From: an uncultured Bacteroidota bacterium
Lineage (GTDB): Bacteria > Bacteroidota > Bacteroidia > Chitinophagales > Chitinophagaceae
Direction of reading: 5' to 3'
DNA: 64,000 nt
Assembly: GCA_903906365.1 (NCBI GenBank)
Contig: CAIVKC010000051.1
Span: 1-64,000 of the forward strand
Shown here piece after piece: positions 28,568 to 38,584 of this stretch (its first letter is position 1; each line of letters opens with the position of its first letter). The position numbers were made by a program, and so were the translations under genes. The notes under the pieces were generated by a model, which saw only the letters and a list, made by a program, of their open reading frames with translations, searched no databases and had not been told where the DNA came from.

Positions 28568-28867
28568 ATGAAAGCCTCTGAAGTTTTAGTAAAACCGTTA
28601 TTGACCGAAAAAGCAAACGCACAGCAGGAAAAATTGCGCCGGTATGCTTTCAGGGTAAATCGCAAAGCCAATAAACTGGAAATAAAAAAAGCAGTGGAAG
28701 GTTTTTACGGAGTTACGGTTATCGAGGTAAACACGCTGGTTGTTCCTGCCAAACACAAAACCCGCTCGACGAAGGCAGGGATGGTTCAGGGCCGCAAGCC
28801 TGCTTACAAGAAAGCGCTCGTAACAGTGGCAGAAGGTGAAACCATCGATCTGTACGCAAATATTTAA
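28568..28867 (+). CDS. rplW: 50S ribosomal protein L23
   Basis: 99 residues, standard. Begins KASEVLVKPLLTEKANAQQ; KLRRYAFRVNRKANKLEIKKAVEGFYGV is the core, and NTLVVPAKHKTRSTKAG the tunnel-exit loop. Docks trigger factor and SRP at the exit of the peptide tunnel. 56 bases precede rplB. Confidence 0.97.
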   Translation: MKASEVLVKPLLTEKANAQQEKLRRYAFRVNRKANKLEIKKAVEGFYGVTVIEVNTLVVPAKHKTRSTKAGMVQGRKPAYKKALVTVAEGETIDLYANI

Positions 28868-28923
28868 AACCTGATTATTAAAGTAAGCGAAGCTGATAAT
28901 TTCGCAATAAAAGATAACAGCAC

Positions 28924-29763
28924 ATGGCACTAAAGAAATATAAACCAATTACCGCAGGTACGCGATGGAGAATTGGAAACGCGTATGCAGAAATTACTTC
29001 TGATACCCCCGAAAAGAGTTTGCTGGAAAAGAAAAGCGGAACGGGAGGCAGGAACGTGCAGGGAAGAAGGGCCATGCGTTATATCGGCGGCGGTCACAGG
29101 AAACATTACCGCATCATCGATTTCAAGCGCGATAAAAAGGAAGTTCCCGCTACTGTGGCTTCCATCGAGTACGATCCAAACCGTACCGCATTCATCGCCC
29201 TGCTTCATTACGCAGACGGTGAAAAGAGGTATATCCTGGCTCCCCAGGGCCTTCAGGTGGGTGCCCCGGTCCTGGCTGGTGATGAAGTGGCTCCTGAAGT
29301 GGGCAACGCCCTTCGTATGAAGAACATGCCCCTGGGTACCAATGTACACAATATTGAAATGCAGCCCGGACAGGGCGGTAAGCTGGTTCGCAGCGCCGGA
29401 ACTTCTGCCCAGCTGACCAATAAGGAAGAGAAATATGCTGTTCTGAAAATGCCTTCCGGAGAGTTGAGGAAAGTGCTGATTAACTGTTATGCAACCGTGG
29501 GTGTTGTTTCCAACAGCGACCACAGCCTGCAGAGCATGGGTAAGGCCGGCCGCAATCGCTGGAGGGGTATCCGCCCAAGAAACAGAGGTGTTGCGATGAA
29601 CCCTGTGGATCATCCGATGGGTGGTGGTGAAGGAAAGGCATCCGGTGGACAGCCCCGTTCCAGGAATGGACAGTACTCCAGGGGCCTGAAGACCAGGACC
29701 AAGGGTAAAGGCAGCGACAAACTGATTATTCAGCGCAAGAACGGTAAGAAATTAGCAAAATAA
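28924..29763 (+). CDS. rplB: 50S ribosomal protein L2
   Basis: 279 residues, standard. N-terminal [39 protein letters not shown] is the rRNA-binding OB region, and the C-terminal loop reads [17 protein letters not shown]. The proteobacterial form usually has His where Met follows DHP here, a visible clade difference. Needed for subunit joining and the peptidyl transferase centre. Basic end [12 protein letters not shown]. 76 bases before rpsS. Confidence 0.98.
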   Translation: MALKKYKPITAGTRWRIGNAYAEITSDTPEKSLLEKKSGTGGRNVQGRRAMRYIGGGHRKHYRIIDFKRDKKEVPATVASIEYDPNRTAFIALLHYADGEKRYILAPQGLQVGAPVLAGDEVAPEVGNALRMKNMPLGTNVHNIEMQPGQGGKLVRSAGTSAQLTNKEEKYAVLKMPSGELRKVLINCYATVGVVSNSDHSLQSMGKAGRNRWRGIRPRNRGVAMNPVDHPMGGGEGKASGGQPRSRNGQYSRGLKTRTKGKGSDKLIIQRKNGKKLAK

Positions 29764-29839
29764 ACATCAAAACCCAAATACCGATATTCCTTATCAAATG
29801 GGAAATTGGATTTTTAAACCTGGATTTTAAATAACAATT

Positions 29840-30112
29840 ATGGGTCGTTCAATTAAAAAAGGTCCTTACGTCGATGCAAATGTGGAGAAAAAGGTACTGG
29901 ACATCAACGAAGGCAAATTAAAAAAAGGGGTTATCAAAACCTGGAGCCGTCGTTCCACCATTACGCCTGATTTTGTTGGGCACACATTCGCCGTGCACAA
30001 TGGAAACAAGTTTATCCCTGTGTATGTGACTGAGTTCATGGTAGGTCACAAACTCGGTGAATTTGCTCCGACACGCAACTTTAAAGGACATTCAAGTAAA
30101 AAGATAGCCTAA
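29840..30112 (+). CDS. rpsS: 30S ribosomal protein S19
   Basis: 90 residues. [41 protein letters not shown] and [18 protein letters not shown] are the family landmarks. Binds the 30S head with S13. The 72-base gap to rplV contains an imperfect hairpin (CTGCCGGAAG around 30135 with CTTTCCGCAG around 30155). Confidence 0.98.
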   Translation: MGRSIKKGPYVDANVEKKVLDINEGKLKKGVIKTWSRRSTITPDFVGHTFAVHNGNKFIPVYVTEFMVGHKLGEFAPTRNFKGHSSKKIA

Positions 30113-30184
30113 TAGTTCAACCTCCCCGCTGCCGGAAGACTTTTGCTTTCCGCAGTCAGGGACCAGGACTCGAAACTTTTAAAT

Positions 30185-30550
30185 ATGGAAGCAGTAGCTA
30201 AATTGAGAAATTATCCCACGTCCCCCCGCAAAATGCGTTTGCTGGCCGATGAGATCCGTGGCATGCAGATTGAAAAGGCATTGGCATTGCTGGAACACCA
30301 TCCCCAGCATTCCTCCACACCCCTGCACAAATTACTATGGTCTGCAGTGAAGAACTGGGAGCAGAAGAATGAAAGCAAGAGTGCTGCCGATGCGAGCCTT
30401 ATCGTCAAGACCATCTTTGTGGATGGCGGAAGGGTTCTGAAACGGATGCGTCCAGCTCCACAGGGCCGCGGCTACCGTGTACGCAAGCGCAGTAACCACG
30501 TAACCATCATTGTTGATTCAAAAATTATTGATAAAACTGTTAAATCATAG
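30185..30550 (+). CDS. rplV: 50S ribosomal protein L22
   Basis: 121 residues from the ATG at 30185 ([19 protein letters not shown]); an upstream in-frame start at 30143 adds non-family residues. The beta-hairpin that reaches the tunnel is [22 protein letters not shown]. Central helices: [22 protein letters not shown]. One base separates its stop from the rpsC ATG, so translation is coupled. Confidence 0.97.
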   Translation: MEAVAKLRNYPTSPRKMRLLADEIRGMQIEKALALLEHHPQHSSTPLHKLLWSAVKNWEQKNESKSAADASLIVKTIFVDGGRVLKRMRPAPQGRGYRVRKRSNHVTIIVDSKIIDKTVKS

Positions 30551-30551
30551 T

Positions 30552-31361
30552 ATGGGTCAGAAAACAAATCCTATAGGTGCAAGGTTAGGAATCATCCGCG
30601 GCTGGGAGTCTAACTGGTTTGGTAACAGAAAAGATTATGCCACCAAGCTCATTGAGGATAATAAGATCAGGACTTACCTGAACGCCCGTATCAACAAGGG
30701 CGGTATAGCCAAGATCGTCATTGAGCGTACCCTCAACAAGCTGATCGTAACCATTCATACCTCCAAACCCGGTATCATCATCGGTAAGGGCGGCGGAGAA
30801 GTTGATCGTATCAAGGAGGAACTGAAGAAACTGACTGGCAAAGACGACGTTCAGATCAATATCCTGGAGATCAGGCGTCCTGAACTGGATGCCAATATCG
30901 TAGGGGATACCATTGCCCGGCAGATTGAAAATCGTATCAACTTCAAGCGAGCTACCAAAATGGCCATCGCCTCCACCCTTCGGATGGGAGCAGAAGGTAT
31001 CAAGGTAAAATTGAGCGGAAGACTCGGTGGATCTGAAATTGCCCGCAGTGAAGAATTCAAGCAGGGCCGTGTGCCCCTCCATACCCTTCGTATGGATATA
31101 GATTATGCCAATGTATTTGCACAGACCGTATACGGAAAAATAGGTATCAAGGTATGGATCTGTAAAGGGGAAGTTCTGGTAAAAAGGGACCTGAACCCCA
31201 ACTTTGTGGCCGGCGGCAAAAATGAAGGCGGAAGTGACAGGAGGGATCGCAGGCCCGGGGAAGAATACGGACGCGATGACCGCAGGGGCGGTGGTGGCGG
31301 CGGTGAACGCAGAGGCGGCGGCGGCGGTGAGAGAAGAGGTGGCGGAGAAAGGAGGCATTGA
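30552..31361 (+). CDS. rpsC: 30S ribosomal protein S3 with a Gly/Arg-rich C-terminal tail
   Basis: 269 residues from the ATG at 30552 ([17 protein letters not shown]). KH domain with [16 protein letters not shown], then the C-terminal domain (LDIDYAN-type segment as [24 protein letters not shown]). After the normal end near residue 222, about 45 residues form a low-complexity tail of Asp/Arg then repeated [11 protein letters not shown] units. S3 lines the mRNA entry tunnel and has helicase-related Arg/Lys. Tails like this occur in several Bacteroidota S3 proteins; role unknown. Confidence 0.97.
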   Translation: MGQKTNPIGARLGIIRGWESNWFGNRKDYATKLIEDNKIRTYLNARINKGGIAKIVIERTLNKLIVTIHTSKPGIIIGKGGGEVDRIKEELKKLTGKDDVQINILEIRRPELDANIVGDTIARQIENRINFKRATKMAIASTLRMGAEGIKVKLSGRLGGSEIARSEEFKQGRVPLHTLRMDIDYANVFAQTVYGKIGIKVWICKGEVLVKRDLNPNFVAGGKNEGGSDRRDRRPGEEYGRDDRRGGGGGGERRGGGGGERRGGGERRH

Positions 31362-31415
31362 TTGCCCGGCACACCGGAAACTGAATCATTTTCAAATTGA
31401 GAAATTTAAGTAAAA

Positions 31416-31850
31416 ATGTTACAACCTAAAAGATCGAAACATAGGAAAGCGCAGAAAGGCCGTATCCGTGAGGTGGCCAAAAGAGGAAGTTCCATTGCGT
31501 TTGGTTCCTACGGTTTGAAAGCCCTGGAAGCCATTTGGCTAACCAACCGTCAGCTGGAAGCTGCACGCCAGGCTTTGACTCGGCATATGAAACGTGAAGG
31601 AAATGTATGGATCCGCGTGTTTCCCGATAAGCCCATTACCAAAAAGCCCCAGGAAGTGAGAATGGGTAAGGGTAAAGGTAACCCCGAATATTGGGCTGCA
31701 GTGGTCGAACCAGGACGTATCCTTTTTGAAGCTGATGGTGTTCCTGAACAGGTAGCCAAAGAAGCCCTTGAACTGGCTGCACAGAAATTACCGATCAAAA
31801 CAAAATTCATAGTGCGTCGCGATGCAGTAGCCATCGTGGGCATTAAATAA
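31416..31850 (+). CDS. rplP: 50S ribosomal protein L16
   Basis: 144 residues. [49 protein letters not shown] and [19 protein letters not shown] are family hallmarks. Binds 23S rRNA near the A site and 5S region. 18 bases before rpmC. Confidence 0.98.
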   Translation: MLQPKRSKHRKAQKGRIREVAKRGSSIAFGSYGLKALEAIWLTNRQLEAARQALTRHMKREGNVWIRVFPDKPITKKPQEVRMGKGKGNPEYWAAVVEPGRILFEADGVPEQVAKEALELAAQKLPIKTKFIVRRDAVAIVGIK

Positions 31851-31868
31851 GCATAAAAATCAAGTACA

Positions 31869-32078
31869 ATGTCAAAAAAAATTGATTTTGTAAGAAGCCT
31901 GAAGGATTTGACTGAAGTTGACTTAAAGGCGCGCATCCAGGAAGATGAACTTCGTCTTAAAAAGCTGGAATTTGCCCATGTGATTTCCCCGCTGGAAAAC
32001 CCGATGAGCATTCGTTCCCTGCGTAAAGATGTGGCCCGTCTGAAAACAGAACTGAATAAAAGAAAAGCCAGCGCTTAG
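31869..32078 (+). CDS. rpmC: 50S ribosomal protein L29
   Basis: 69 residues, two helices: [31 protein letters not shown] and [24 protein letters not shown]. Lies next to L23 at the peptide exit. Followed by a 95-base spacer before rpsQ. Confidence 0.97.
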   Translation: MSKKIDFVRSLKDLTEVDLKARIQEDELRLKKLEFAHVISPLENPMSIRSLRKDVARLKTELNKRKASA

Positions 32079-32173
32079 ATGGTTACCCCCCGGCATACGG
32101 GTGGGATAGAAAGAGCAAAACATATTGGTTGTCATACATTATGATGATCGCTAAAAGCAAAAAGCTAAATAAA

Positions 32174-32431
32174 ATGGTTGAAAGAAATTTGCGAAAAACA
32201 AGAATTGGTGTTGTCCGCAGCAATAAGATGGATAAAACCATCACCGTGGCTGTAGAAAGAAAAGTGAAACACCCAATCTATGGTAAGTTCGTTAAAAAGA
32301 CTACCAGTTTTCATGCCCATGATGAAAAGAACGAGTGTACCATAGGTGATGTTGTGCGCATTATGGAAAGCCGCCCGCTGAGCAAGACAAAGCGCTGGAG
32401 ACTGGTGGAAGTGGTTGAAAAAGCGAAATAA
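32174..32431 (+). CDS. rpsQ: 30S ribosomal protein S17
   Basis: 85 residues from the ATG at 32174 ([22 protein letters not shown]). The frame is open to an ATG at 32129, which would add a Lys-rich 15-residue lead not found in the family; the inner start fits the usual S17 beginning. OB fold with [19 protein letters not shown] and [17 protein letters not shown]. Primary 16S binder. Confidence 0.95.
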   Translation: MVERNLRKTRIGVVRSNKMDKTITVAVERKVKHPIYGKFVKKTTSFHAHDEKNECTIGDVVRIMESRPLSKTKRWRLVEVVEKAK

Positions 32432-32487
32432 TTAATTCCGGGTTCTTTCATAGCGCCCGGGGTATCTGATAATAATTTGTTGTAATT

Positions 32488-32519
32488 GCTATAGGTAAAT
32501 AGTCTATAGCTTAAAGCTA
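32488..32519 (+). promoter_or_regulatory. Overlapping inverted repeats just before rplN
   Basis: GCTATAG (32488-32494) pairs with CTATAGC (32504-32510) around a 9-base loop, and TAGCTTAAAGCTA (32507-32519) is a second palindrome sharing four bases with it, so the two hairpins exclude each other. The rplN ATG starts 6 bases later. Function unknown. Confidence 0.35.
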
Positions 32520-32525
32520 AATAAG

Positions 32526-32894
32526 ATGATTCAGCAAGAAAGCAGGTTAAATGTAGCTGATAACAGTGGTGCCAAAGAGGTATTGTGCATCCGGGTTCTG
32601 GGTAATAGCGGGCAGGATTATGCCAAAATCGGTGATAAAATTGTAGTGACCGTAAAGTCGGCTTTGCCTTCCGGCGGTATTAAGAAGGGTACGGTTGCCA
32701 AAGCGGTGATTGTGCGTACCAAGAATAAATTACGCCGTAAGGATGGTTCCTACATTCGTTTTGATGACAACGCGGTGGTATTGCTGAATGCATCGGATGA
32801 GCCTCGCGGAACCCGTATTTTCGGGCCGGTTGCAAGGGAACTTCGCGATAAAGGTTACATGAAAATCATTTCCCTGGCTCCTGAAGTACTCTAG
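32526..32894 (+). CDS. rplN: 50S ribosomal protein L14
   Basis: 122 residues, standard. [21 protein letters not shown] and the [20 protein letters not shown] and [16 protein letters not shown] segments define the family. Sits at the subunit interface with L19 and binds RsfS. 89 bases before rplX, a gap holding a hairpin (GCCTG 32905-32909 with CAGGC 32923-32927, inner GGG-CCC). Confidence 0.98.
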   Translation: MIQQESRLNVADNSGAKEVLCIRVLGNSGQDYAKIGDKIVVTVKSALPSGGIKKGTVAKAVIVRTKNKLRRKDGSYIRFDDNAVVLLNASDEPRGTRIFGPVARELRDKGYMKIISLAPEVL

Positions 32895-32983
32895 ATTAAT
32901 TCACGCCTGCAAGGGTAAACCCCAGGCACACCATATTTAATAATAGCGTTTCGCCCCTGAGCGTTGCGCGTTAAGCGTAAAAA

Positions 32984-33322
32984 ATGAGTAACAGATTTAA
33001 ACCCAAGTTCAATATCAAAAAAGGCGACAGCGTCATTGTGATCGCTGGTGATGACAAGGATCCTAAGAAGCCCCACAAGGTGCTTGAAGTATTCCCGGAC
33101 AAATCCAAAGTCCTGGTGGAGGGAGTCAATATCGTTACCAAGCATACCAAGCCTTCTGCACAGAATACCAAGGGTGGTATACTGAAAATCGAGGCCCCTA
33201 TACACATTTCCAATGTGATGTTATGGGATGCCAAGAAAGGCGAAGCCAGTAAAATTAAACGCACAAGGGAAAACGGAAAATTAATTCGTGTTTCAAAAAA
33301 ATCAGGGGAGGTTATTAAATAA
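32984..33322 (+). CDS. rplX: 50S ribosomal protein L24
   Basis: 112 residues. KOW motif near the start: [18 protein letters not shown], then [19 protein letters not shown] and [18 protein letters not shown]. Assembly initiator for 23S rRNA, near the tunnel exit. Its last base is the first base of the rplE ATG (TAATG), a one-base overlap. Confidence 0.98.
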   Translation: MSNRFKPKFNIKKGDSVIVIAGDDKDPKKPHKVLEVFPDKSKVLVEGVNIVTKHTKPSAQNTKGGILKIEAPIHISNVMLWDAKKGEASKIKRTRENGKLIRVSKKSGEVIK

Positions 33323-33897
33323 TGAGTACTGTAAAATACACTCCGAGACTTGCTGAAAAGTACACCAAGGAAGTCGTACCAGCATTAGTAAAGAAGTTTG
33401 GTTATTCCAGCATCATGCAGGCACCCAAACTGGAAAAAATATGTCTGAACCGTGGAGTAAACGGTGCGGTTACGGACAAGAAACTGGTTGATATTGCAGT
33501 GGAAGAACTGACACTGATCACCGGCCAGCGCGCTGTCGCCACCATGTCCAAGAAGGATATTTCCAACTTTAAGCTCCGTAAGAATATTCCGATCGGCGCC
33601 AGGGTCACCCTGCGTGGCGTGAAGATGTTCGAATTCCTTGACCGCCTCGTTTCCACAGCCCTGCCAAGGGTTCGTGATTTCAAAGGTGTCAATGAAAAAT
33701 CATTTGACGGAAGGGGCAATTATACCCTGGGCGTTACCGAGCAGATCATTTTCCCCGAAGTGGATATTGACAAAGTGAATAAGATCACAGGCATGGACAT
33801 TACGTTCGTGACTACGGCCAATACCAACGAAGAGGCTTATGAACTGCTCAAGGAACTGGGAATGCCTTTCCGTAATGCAGCTAAAAAAGAAGATTAA
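33322..33897 (+). CDS. rplE: 50S ribosomal protein L5
   Basis: 191 residues. [39 protein letters not shown] and [24 protein letters not shown]-type segments are typical. Binds 5S rRNA and touches the P-site tRNA. 20 bases before rpsN. Confidence 0.98.
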   Translation: MSTVKYTPRLAEKYTKEVVPALVKKFGYSSIMQAPKLEKICLNRGVNGAVTDKKLVDIAVEELTLITGQRAVATMSKKDISNFKLRKNIPIGARVTLRGVKMFEFLDRLVSTALPRVRDFKGVNEKSFDGRGNYTLGVTEQIIFPEVDIDKVNKITGMDITFVTTANTNEEAYELLKELGMPFRNAAKKED

Positions 33898-33917
33898 ACA
33901 TTTAAATAAAATAAAAC

Positions 33918-34187
33918 ATGGCGAAAGAGTCAGTAAAAGCCAGACAAAGAAAAAGAGAGGCTTTATCGGCAAAGTTTGCTGAAAAGCGCGCTGCTTTGAA
34001 GGCTGCAGGTGATTACAGGGCACTGGATTTGCTTCCTAAAAATTCATCTCCCGTGCGTTTGAAAAACCGTTGCCAGTTAACTGGCCGTCCTAGAGGTTAC
34101 ATGAGGTACTTCGGTGTATCCAGGGTAATGTTCCGCGAAATGGCCCTTCAGGGTAAGATTCCGGGAGTAAGAAAAGCAAGCTGGTAA
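33918..34187 (+). CDS. rpsN: 30S ribosomal protein S14 (zinc-independent long form)
   Basis: 89 residues, the length of the C-minus form. The C-terminal [21 protein letters not shown] has only one Cys where the zinc form has four, so it does not bind zinc. [24 protein letters not shown] starts the helical N-terminal arm. Located in the 30S head. 70 bases before rpsH. Confidence 0.97.
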   Translation: MAKESVKARQRKREALSAKFAEKRAALKAAGDYRALDLLPKNSSPVRLKNRCQLTGRPRGYMRYFGVSRVMFREMALQGKIPGVRKASW

Positions 34188-34257
34188 GACCGGCTGATGA
34201 TATCATTGGATATCGCATTGTAAAAAATATTTTGAAATCATTTAACTGAGTGAAACA

Positions 34258-34656
34258 ATGGTTACTGATCCAATAGCAGATTTTTTGACTAGAATCCGGA
34301 ATGCACAGATGGCAAGCCATCGTATTGTGGAGATACCTGCTTCAAATTTGAAAAAGCGGATGACTGAGATCCTCTACGATAAGGGTTATATCCTTAAGTA
34401 TAAATTCGAGGATGACAACAAACAGGGGGTTATCAAGATAGCCCTCAAATATGATGCGGCCACCAAGGAGCCTGCCATCAAATCCCTGGAAAGGGTAAGC
34501 CGCCCGGGACTGCGCCAGTATTCAAGCCCTGCTGAATTTAAAAGGGTTAAAAATGGTCTGGGTGTTGCCATCATTTCTACCTCAAAGGGTGTAATGACCG
34601 ACAAGGAAGCCAAGTCACAGAATGTAGGTGGCGAAGTGCTGTGCTATATATATTAA
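34258..34656 (+). CDS. rpsH: 30S ribosomal protein S8
   Basis: 132 residues. [18 protein letters not shown] starts the family fold; the C-terminal [19 protein letters not shown] and [11 protein letters not shown] carry the conserved Ser-Thr-Ser rRNA-binding turn. Central domain 16S binder, and autoregulator of spc operons in E. coli. The 148-base gap to rplF is the widest inside this part and contains no gene or perfect promoter. Confidence 0.98.
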   Translation: MVTDPIADFLTRIRNAQMASHRIVEIPASNLKKRMTEILYDKGYILKYKFEDDNKQGVIKIALKYDAATKEPAIKSLERVSRPGLRQYSSPAEFKRVKNGLGVAIISTSKGVMTDKEAKSQNVGGEVLCYIY

Positions 34657-34804
34657 TCCGGATTTGCCGGCCTGTTATTTAAGCTTTCTATACGGCGCTG
34701 AACACAGGCTCACAAAATAAAAAGGCAGGGTTCATAAATCGGAGCTGATCCCTCGCCCGCTAGTAAACAACTTTGATGTCCGATTTGACTTTTAAATTAT
34801 TATT

Positions 34805-35359
34805 ATGTCTCGTATAGGTAAAAAGCCGGTAGATCTTCCCAGTGGCGTGACAATCACCGTTAACGCTGAAAACGTGGTAACTGTTAAAGGACCCAAGGGT
34901 GAGCTGAAACAGACCATGGACAGGGATATCAAGCTGGAAATTAAAGATGGCCATGTTGAGATCGTGCGGCCCACAGACCAGATCCGTCATCGTGCACTGC
35001 ATGGTTTATATCGCTCCCTGGTAGCCAATATGGTAAAAGGAGTAACTGATGGTTATCAGCGTAAACTGGAATTGATTGGTGTAGGTTTTAAGGCTTCCAA
35101 CCAGGGTAATTTGCTGGACCTGGCACTTGGCTATTCACATAACATCATTTTTGAGATTCCCAAGGAACTCAAGGTGGCTACAGCCCAGGAAAAAGGGGAC
35201 AACCCTAAAATCACACTGGAAGGTGTTGACAAGCAACTCATCGGACAGGTCGCTGCTAAAATACGCAGTCTCCGCAAGCCCGAGCCTTACAAGGGTAAAG
35301 GGGTTCGCTACCTGGGTGAAGTTGTCCGTAAAAAGGCGGGTAAGGCTGCAGGTAAGTAG
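34805..35359 (+). CDS. rplF: 50S ribosomal protein L6
   Basis: 184 residues, two similar alpha/beta domains. SRIGKKPVDLPSGVTITVN begins the first; the second has VDKQLIGQVAAKIRSLRKPEPYKGKGVRY, the signature. Near the sarcin-ricin loop and L7/L12 base. 109 bases before rplR. Confidence 0.98.
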   Translation: MSRIGKKPVDLPSGVTITVNAENVVTVKGPKGELKQTMDRDIKLEIKDGHVEIVRPTDQIRHRALHGLYRSLVANMVKGVTDGYQRKLELIGVGFKASNQGNLLDLALGYSHNIIFEIPKELKVATAQEKGDNPKITLEGVDKQLIGQVAAKIRSLRKPEPYKGKGVRYLGEVVRKKAGKAAGK

Positions 35360-35468
35360 TCCATGCCTGGACTTTAAGCAGATTTTAGTCTGTTTGCTTG
35401 AAAACGCCCTTCCTGTATATCATTTTAAAATATAATCCTGGCAGTATCAGGATTGCAAAATAGAAACA

Positions 35469-35822
35469 ATGGATACGAAAGTTATAAACAAAAGAAAAAT
35501 CAGTTACCGCATCCGTAAAAAGGTGAGTGGTACTGCACAGCGCCCAAGACTGGCTGTCTTCAGGAGCAATAGTGACATTTATGCGCAACTGATTGATGAT
35601 GACAAGGGTGTTACACTTGCTTCGGCTTCTTCCAGGGACAAGGATATTTTGGCCCAGAAAGTGACCAAATCCGAGAAGAGCAAATTGGTGGGTGCTGCCA
35701 TTGCACTGAAAGCGGTTGGCCTTGGCATTCAGGACTGTACTTTTGACCGTGGCGGTAATTTATACCACGGACGTGTGAAAGCCGTCGCAGATGGCGCACG
35801 TGAAGGAGGTTTGAAATTTTAA
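35469..35822 (+). CDS. rplR: 50S ribosomal protein L18
   Basis: 117 residues. [46 protein letters not shown] and [23 protein letters not shown] are typical. Binds 5S rRNA with L5. 27 bases before rpsE. Confidence 0.98.
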   Translation: MDTKVINKRKISYRIRKKVSGTAQRPRLAVFRSNSDIYAQLIDDDKGVTLASASSRDKDILAQKVTKSEKSKLVGAAIALKAVGLGIQDCTFDRGGNLYHGRVKAVADGAREGGLKF

Positions 35823-35849
35823 TTCAGAAACAATATAATTACGCAATAA

Positions 35850-36368
35850 ATGTCAAAAGTAATTTTAAACAGCGTTAAGGCAGGCGACCTGGAATTAAAA
35901 GAGAAAGTCGTTGCAATTAACCGCGTGGTTAAGACAACCAAGGGTGGTCGTGCATTCAGTTTTTCTGCACTTGTTGTGGTAGGTAATGCCAACGGGGTCG
36001 TGGGACATGGACTGGGTAAGGCAAAAGAGGTGCAGGAAGCCATCACCAAAGGAATTGAAGACGCCAAAAAGAACCTCATAAAAGTGCCTGTAATGCATGG
36101 GACCATTCCCCATGATCAACTGGCCAAGGAAGGTGCGGCCATCGTGTTGATCAAACCGGCTGCCCATGGTACCGGTGTGATCGCCGGGGGCAGCATGCGT
36201 GCGGTACTGGAAAGCGCTGGAGTTACGGATGTACTTGCCAAATCACTGGGTTCTGCCAATCCCCATAACGTGGTAAAGGCAACCGTAAAGGCATTATCCA
36301 TGCTCAGGGAACCCATTCATGTTTCCAGGACCAGAACCATTTCATTAAAGAAAGTTTTCAACGGATAA
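35850..36368 (+). CDS. rpsE: 30S ribosomal protein S5
   Basis: 172 residues. [26 protein letters not shown] carries the dsRBD-like N-terminal domain and the decoding-accuracy loop; [20 protein letters not shown] and the C-terminal [23 protein letters not shown] are typical. The Lys-Gly-Gly-Arg stretch where spectinomycin-resistance changes occur looks normal. 39 bases before rpmD. Confidence 0.98.
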   Translation: MSKVILNSVKAGDLELKEKVVAINRVVKTTKGGRAFSFSALVVVGNANGVVGHGLGKAKEVQEAITKGIEDAKKNLIKVPVMHGTIPHDQLAKEGAAIVLIKPAAHGTGVIAGGSMRAVLESAGVTDVLAKSLGSANPHNVVKATVKALSMLREPIHVSRTRTISLKKVFNG

Positions 36369-36407
36369 TTTCAAAAGGCCTTCCTTTTGTTTTTAAAAGA
36401 AAGAGTT

Positions 36408-36590
36408 ATGAAAAAAGTAAAAGTTACACTTATAAAAAGCGGTATAGACAGGCCCGAACGCCAGAAGCTTACATTGAAGGCCTTGGGACTGAATAAGTTG
36501 AATTCAACCAAAGAAATCGAGGCTACTCCCCAGATTCTGGGAATGATCCGTAAAGTGGATCACCTGGTTAAAGTGGAGCACCTTTCCTAA
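36408..36590 (+). CDS. rpmD: 50S ribosomal protein L30
   Basis: 60 residues from the ATG at 36408 (MKKVKVTLIKSGIDRPERQ); the start at 36387 adds seven residues and is not needed. LTLKALGLNKLNSTKE and TPQILGMIRKVDHLVKVE are family segments. 105 bases before rplO, where a small hairpin GGGGA-GAT-TCCCC lies at 36663-36675. Confidence 0.96.
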   Translation: MKKVKVTLIKSGIDRPERQKLTLKALGLNKLNSTKEIEATPQILGMIRKVDHLVKVEHLS

Positions 36591-36695
36591 ACCGGTTCGC
36601 TGGCTTTGACGGTCCGCTGGTCCGTCGTGCTCGCCGTAAAGACATTCATATTATTAACGCGAGGGGAGATTCCCCGTTGAGTAAAAATCGATACA

Positions 36696-37145
36696 ATGAA
36701 ATTACATACTATTAAGCCTGCCAAAGGCGCAACGCACAAGGAAAAACGTTTAGGTCGTGGTGAAGCATCCGGTAAAGGAGGAACTTCCACCAAAGGTAAT
36801 AAAGGAGGACAGAGCCGTGCGGGTTATCAGCGCAAAATGGCACATGAAGGCGGCCAGATGCCGATTCAAAGAAGGCTTCCCAAGCGCGGATTCAAGAACA
36901 TCTCCAGGGTTTCCTACAAAGTGTTCAACCTGGGACAGATAGACCACCTGGTGGAAAAATATGGCATTAAGGAATTTTCTCCCGAAAATTTATACATCAA
37001 TGGCCTGATCAACCAGACAGACCTGGTGAAAATCCTCGGAAACGGGGAGATAAAAAGCAAAATGACCTACAAAGTGAATGCGGTGAGTGAAAAAGCCAAA
37101 ACTGCCATCGAAGAAGCAGGTGGCACCATCGAGATTCTGAAGTAA
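36696..37145 (+). CDS. rplO: 50S ribosomal protein L15
   Basis: 149 residues. The Gly/Lys-rich N-terminal tail (ATHKEKRLGRGEASGKGGTS) that threads into 23S rRNA, then QMPIQRRLPKRGFKNISR, and the C-terminal SKMTYKVNAVSEKAKTAIEEAGGTIEIL. A terminator-like hairpin lies directly after it, before secY. Confidence 0.98.
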   Translation: MKLHTIKPAKGATHKEKRLGRGEASGKGGTSTKGNKGGQSRAGYQRKMAHEGGQMPIQRRLPKRGFKNISRVSYKVFNLGQIDHLVEKYGIKEFSPENLYINGLINQTDLVKILGNGEIKSKMTYKVNAVSEKAKTAIEEAGGTIEILK

Positions 37146-37163
37146 ATTTTGTGTAACTTGCAC

Positions 37164-37189
37164 AGACGCACGGAAAATGCGTCTTTTTT
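37164..37189 (+). terminator. Intrinsic terminator between rplO and secY
   Basis: Perfect 7-bp stem AGACGCA (37164-37170) and TGCGTCT (37178-37184) with a 7-base loop and a T6 tail. Inside a normally continuous spc operon this must be partial or countered, or secY needs another promoter; the nearest candidate, TAACTTG at 37154, is imperfect and lies upstream of the hairpin. Confidence 0.65.
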
Positions 37190-37222
37190 GTTTAAGGTCT
37201 CTTAATAAAAATTTCAACATTC

Positions 37223-38563
37223 GTGAAGAAACTTATTCAAACGCTCAAAAATATTTGGGGCATCGAGGAGCTTAAGAGCAAAATCCTGGTTACCCTGCTA
37301 TTGGTATTCGTGTATCGCCTTGGTACACATATTGTGCTGCCAGGCATTGACCCCAACAAACTGGCGGGTCTGGCCGGCGCCAAAAGCGGCGCACTCGGGC
37401 TGATCGATGCATTTTCGGGTGGTGCGTTTTCGACAGCTTCCATTTTAGGTCTGGGTATCATGCCTTATATATCTGCCTCCATTTTCATGCAGTTGATGAC
37501 CATCCTGGTTCCCCAGATGCAGAAGGTGCAAAAAGAAGGGGAAAGCGGTCGAAAGAAAATCAATCAATGGACACGCTATCTGACTGTGGTGGTGACATTT
37601 GTGCAGGCCTATGCGTATGTGACCTATCTGAAGACCATGGCTAAGGACGCCATGATTGACTCCTATGCGCCCTATTTTTGGATTTCCACACCCATTATAC
37701 TTACAGCGGGTACCCTGTTTGTAATGTGGCTGGGTGAAAAAATTACAGATAAAGGACTTGGTAATGGAACTTCCCTGATCATCATGATCGGAATTCTTGC
37801 CCGTCTTCCACTTGCCTTCAAAAATGAATTGTCCGCCAAACTTGTCCGGGGCACCGGCGGTTTACTGATATTCATTATTGAAATCGTGGTGTTGATTGCC
37901 ATTATCCTGGGGCTTATTCTGCTTATTCAGGGTGTTCGCAAAGTGCCCGTCAACTATGCCAAACAGATAGTTGGCAACAGGCAGTTTGGCGGCGCCAGGC
38001 AGTTTCTCTCCCTGAAGGTGAACAGTGCCGGCGTAATGCCCATCATTTTTGCCCAGGCCATTATGTTTTTGCCAACCCTGATTTCCTATACAAGTTTTGA
38101 AAGCAAAGAAGGCATATCCCGCATTTTCTCCGATCCCAAGGATTTCCTGCACATGCTTATTTATGCCGTCATAGTAATTGCATTCACTTTCCTGTATACA
38201 GCGCTTATATTTAATCCAAAACAAATAGCAGACGATCTTAAACGCAATAACGGATTCATTCCTGGTGTCAAGCCGGGTCAGCCTACCGTAGATTATATTG
38301 GTGCCGTTATGGATAAGATCACCCTGCCGGGCGCCGTTTTACTGGCCGTTGTGGGTATCCTGCCTGGCTTTGCCCAGCGTCTGGATATTACCCAGGGCTT
38401 CGCCGGTTTTTTTGGCGGAACCTCCCTGCTGATCATGGTGGGTGTTATTTTGGATACCCTGCAGCAGATTGAAACGCAATTGCTGATGCGCCAGTACGAT
38501 GGCCTGATGAAAAGCGGAAGAATCCAGGGCCGTCAGTCCTCGGTGAGCAATGCCGTCATTTAA
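37223..38563 (+). CDS. secY: Protein translocase subunit SecY
   Basis: 446 residues with a GTG start at 37223 (KKLIQTLKNIWGIEELKSK), correct by family alignment. Ten membrane helices; the plug and first helices include SGGAFSTASILGLGIMPYISASIFMQLMT, and the cytoplasmic loop has RKINQWTRYLTV. Conserved later segments: GLGNGTSLIIMIGI and GIRPGQ-type GVKPGQPTVDYI. Forms the SecYEG channel for export and membrane insertion, working with YidC. Separated from rplO by a terminator hairpin and from map by another. Confidence 0.97.
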   Translation: MKKLIQTLKNIWGIEELKSKILVTLLLVFVYRLGTHIVLPGIDPNKLAGLAGAKSGALGLIDAFSGGAFSTASILGLGIMPYISASIFMQLMTILVPQMQKVQKEGESGRKKINQWTRYLTVVVTFVQAYAYVTYLKTMAKDAMIDSYAPYFWISTPIILTAGTLFVMWLGEKITDKGLGNGTSLIIMIGILARLPLAFKNELSAKLVRGTGGLLIFIIEIVVLIAIILGLILLIQGVRKVPVNYAKQIVGNRQFGGARQFLSLKVNSAGVMPIIFAQAIMFLPTLISYTSFESKEGISRIFSDPKDFLHMLIYAVIVIAFTFLYTALIFNPKQIADDLKRNNGFIPGVKPGQPTVDYIGAVMDKITLPGAVLLAVVGILPGFAQRLDITQGFAGFFGGTSLLIMVGVILDTLQQIETQLLMRQYDGLMKSGRIQGRQSSVSNAVI

Positions 38564-38584
38564 GAAAAGGCAAACTTATTTATT

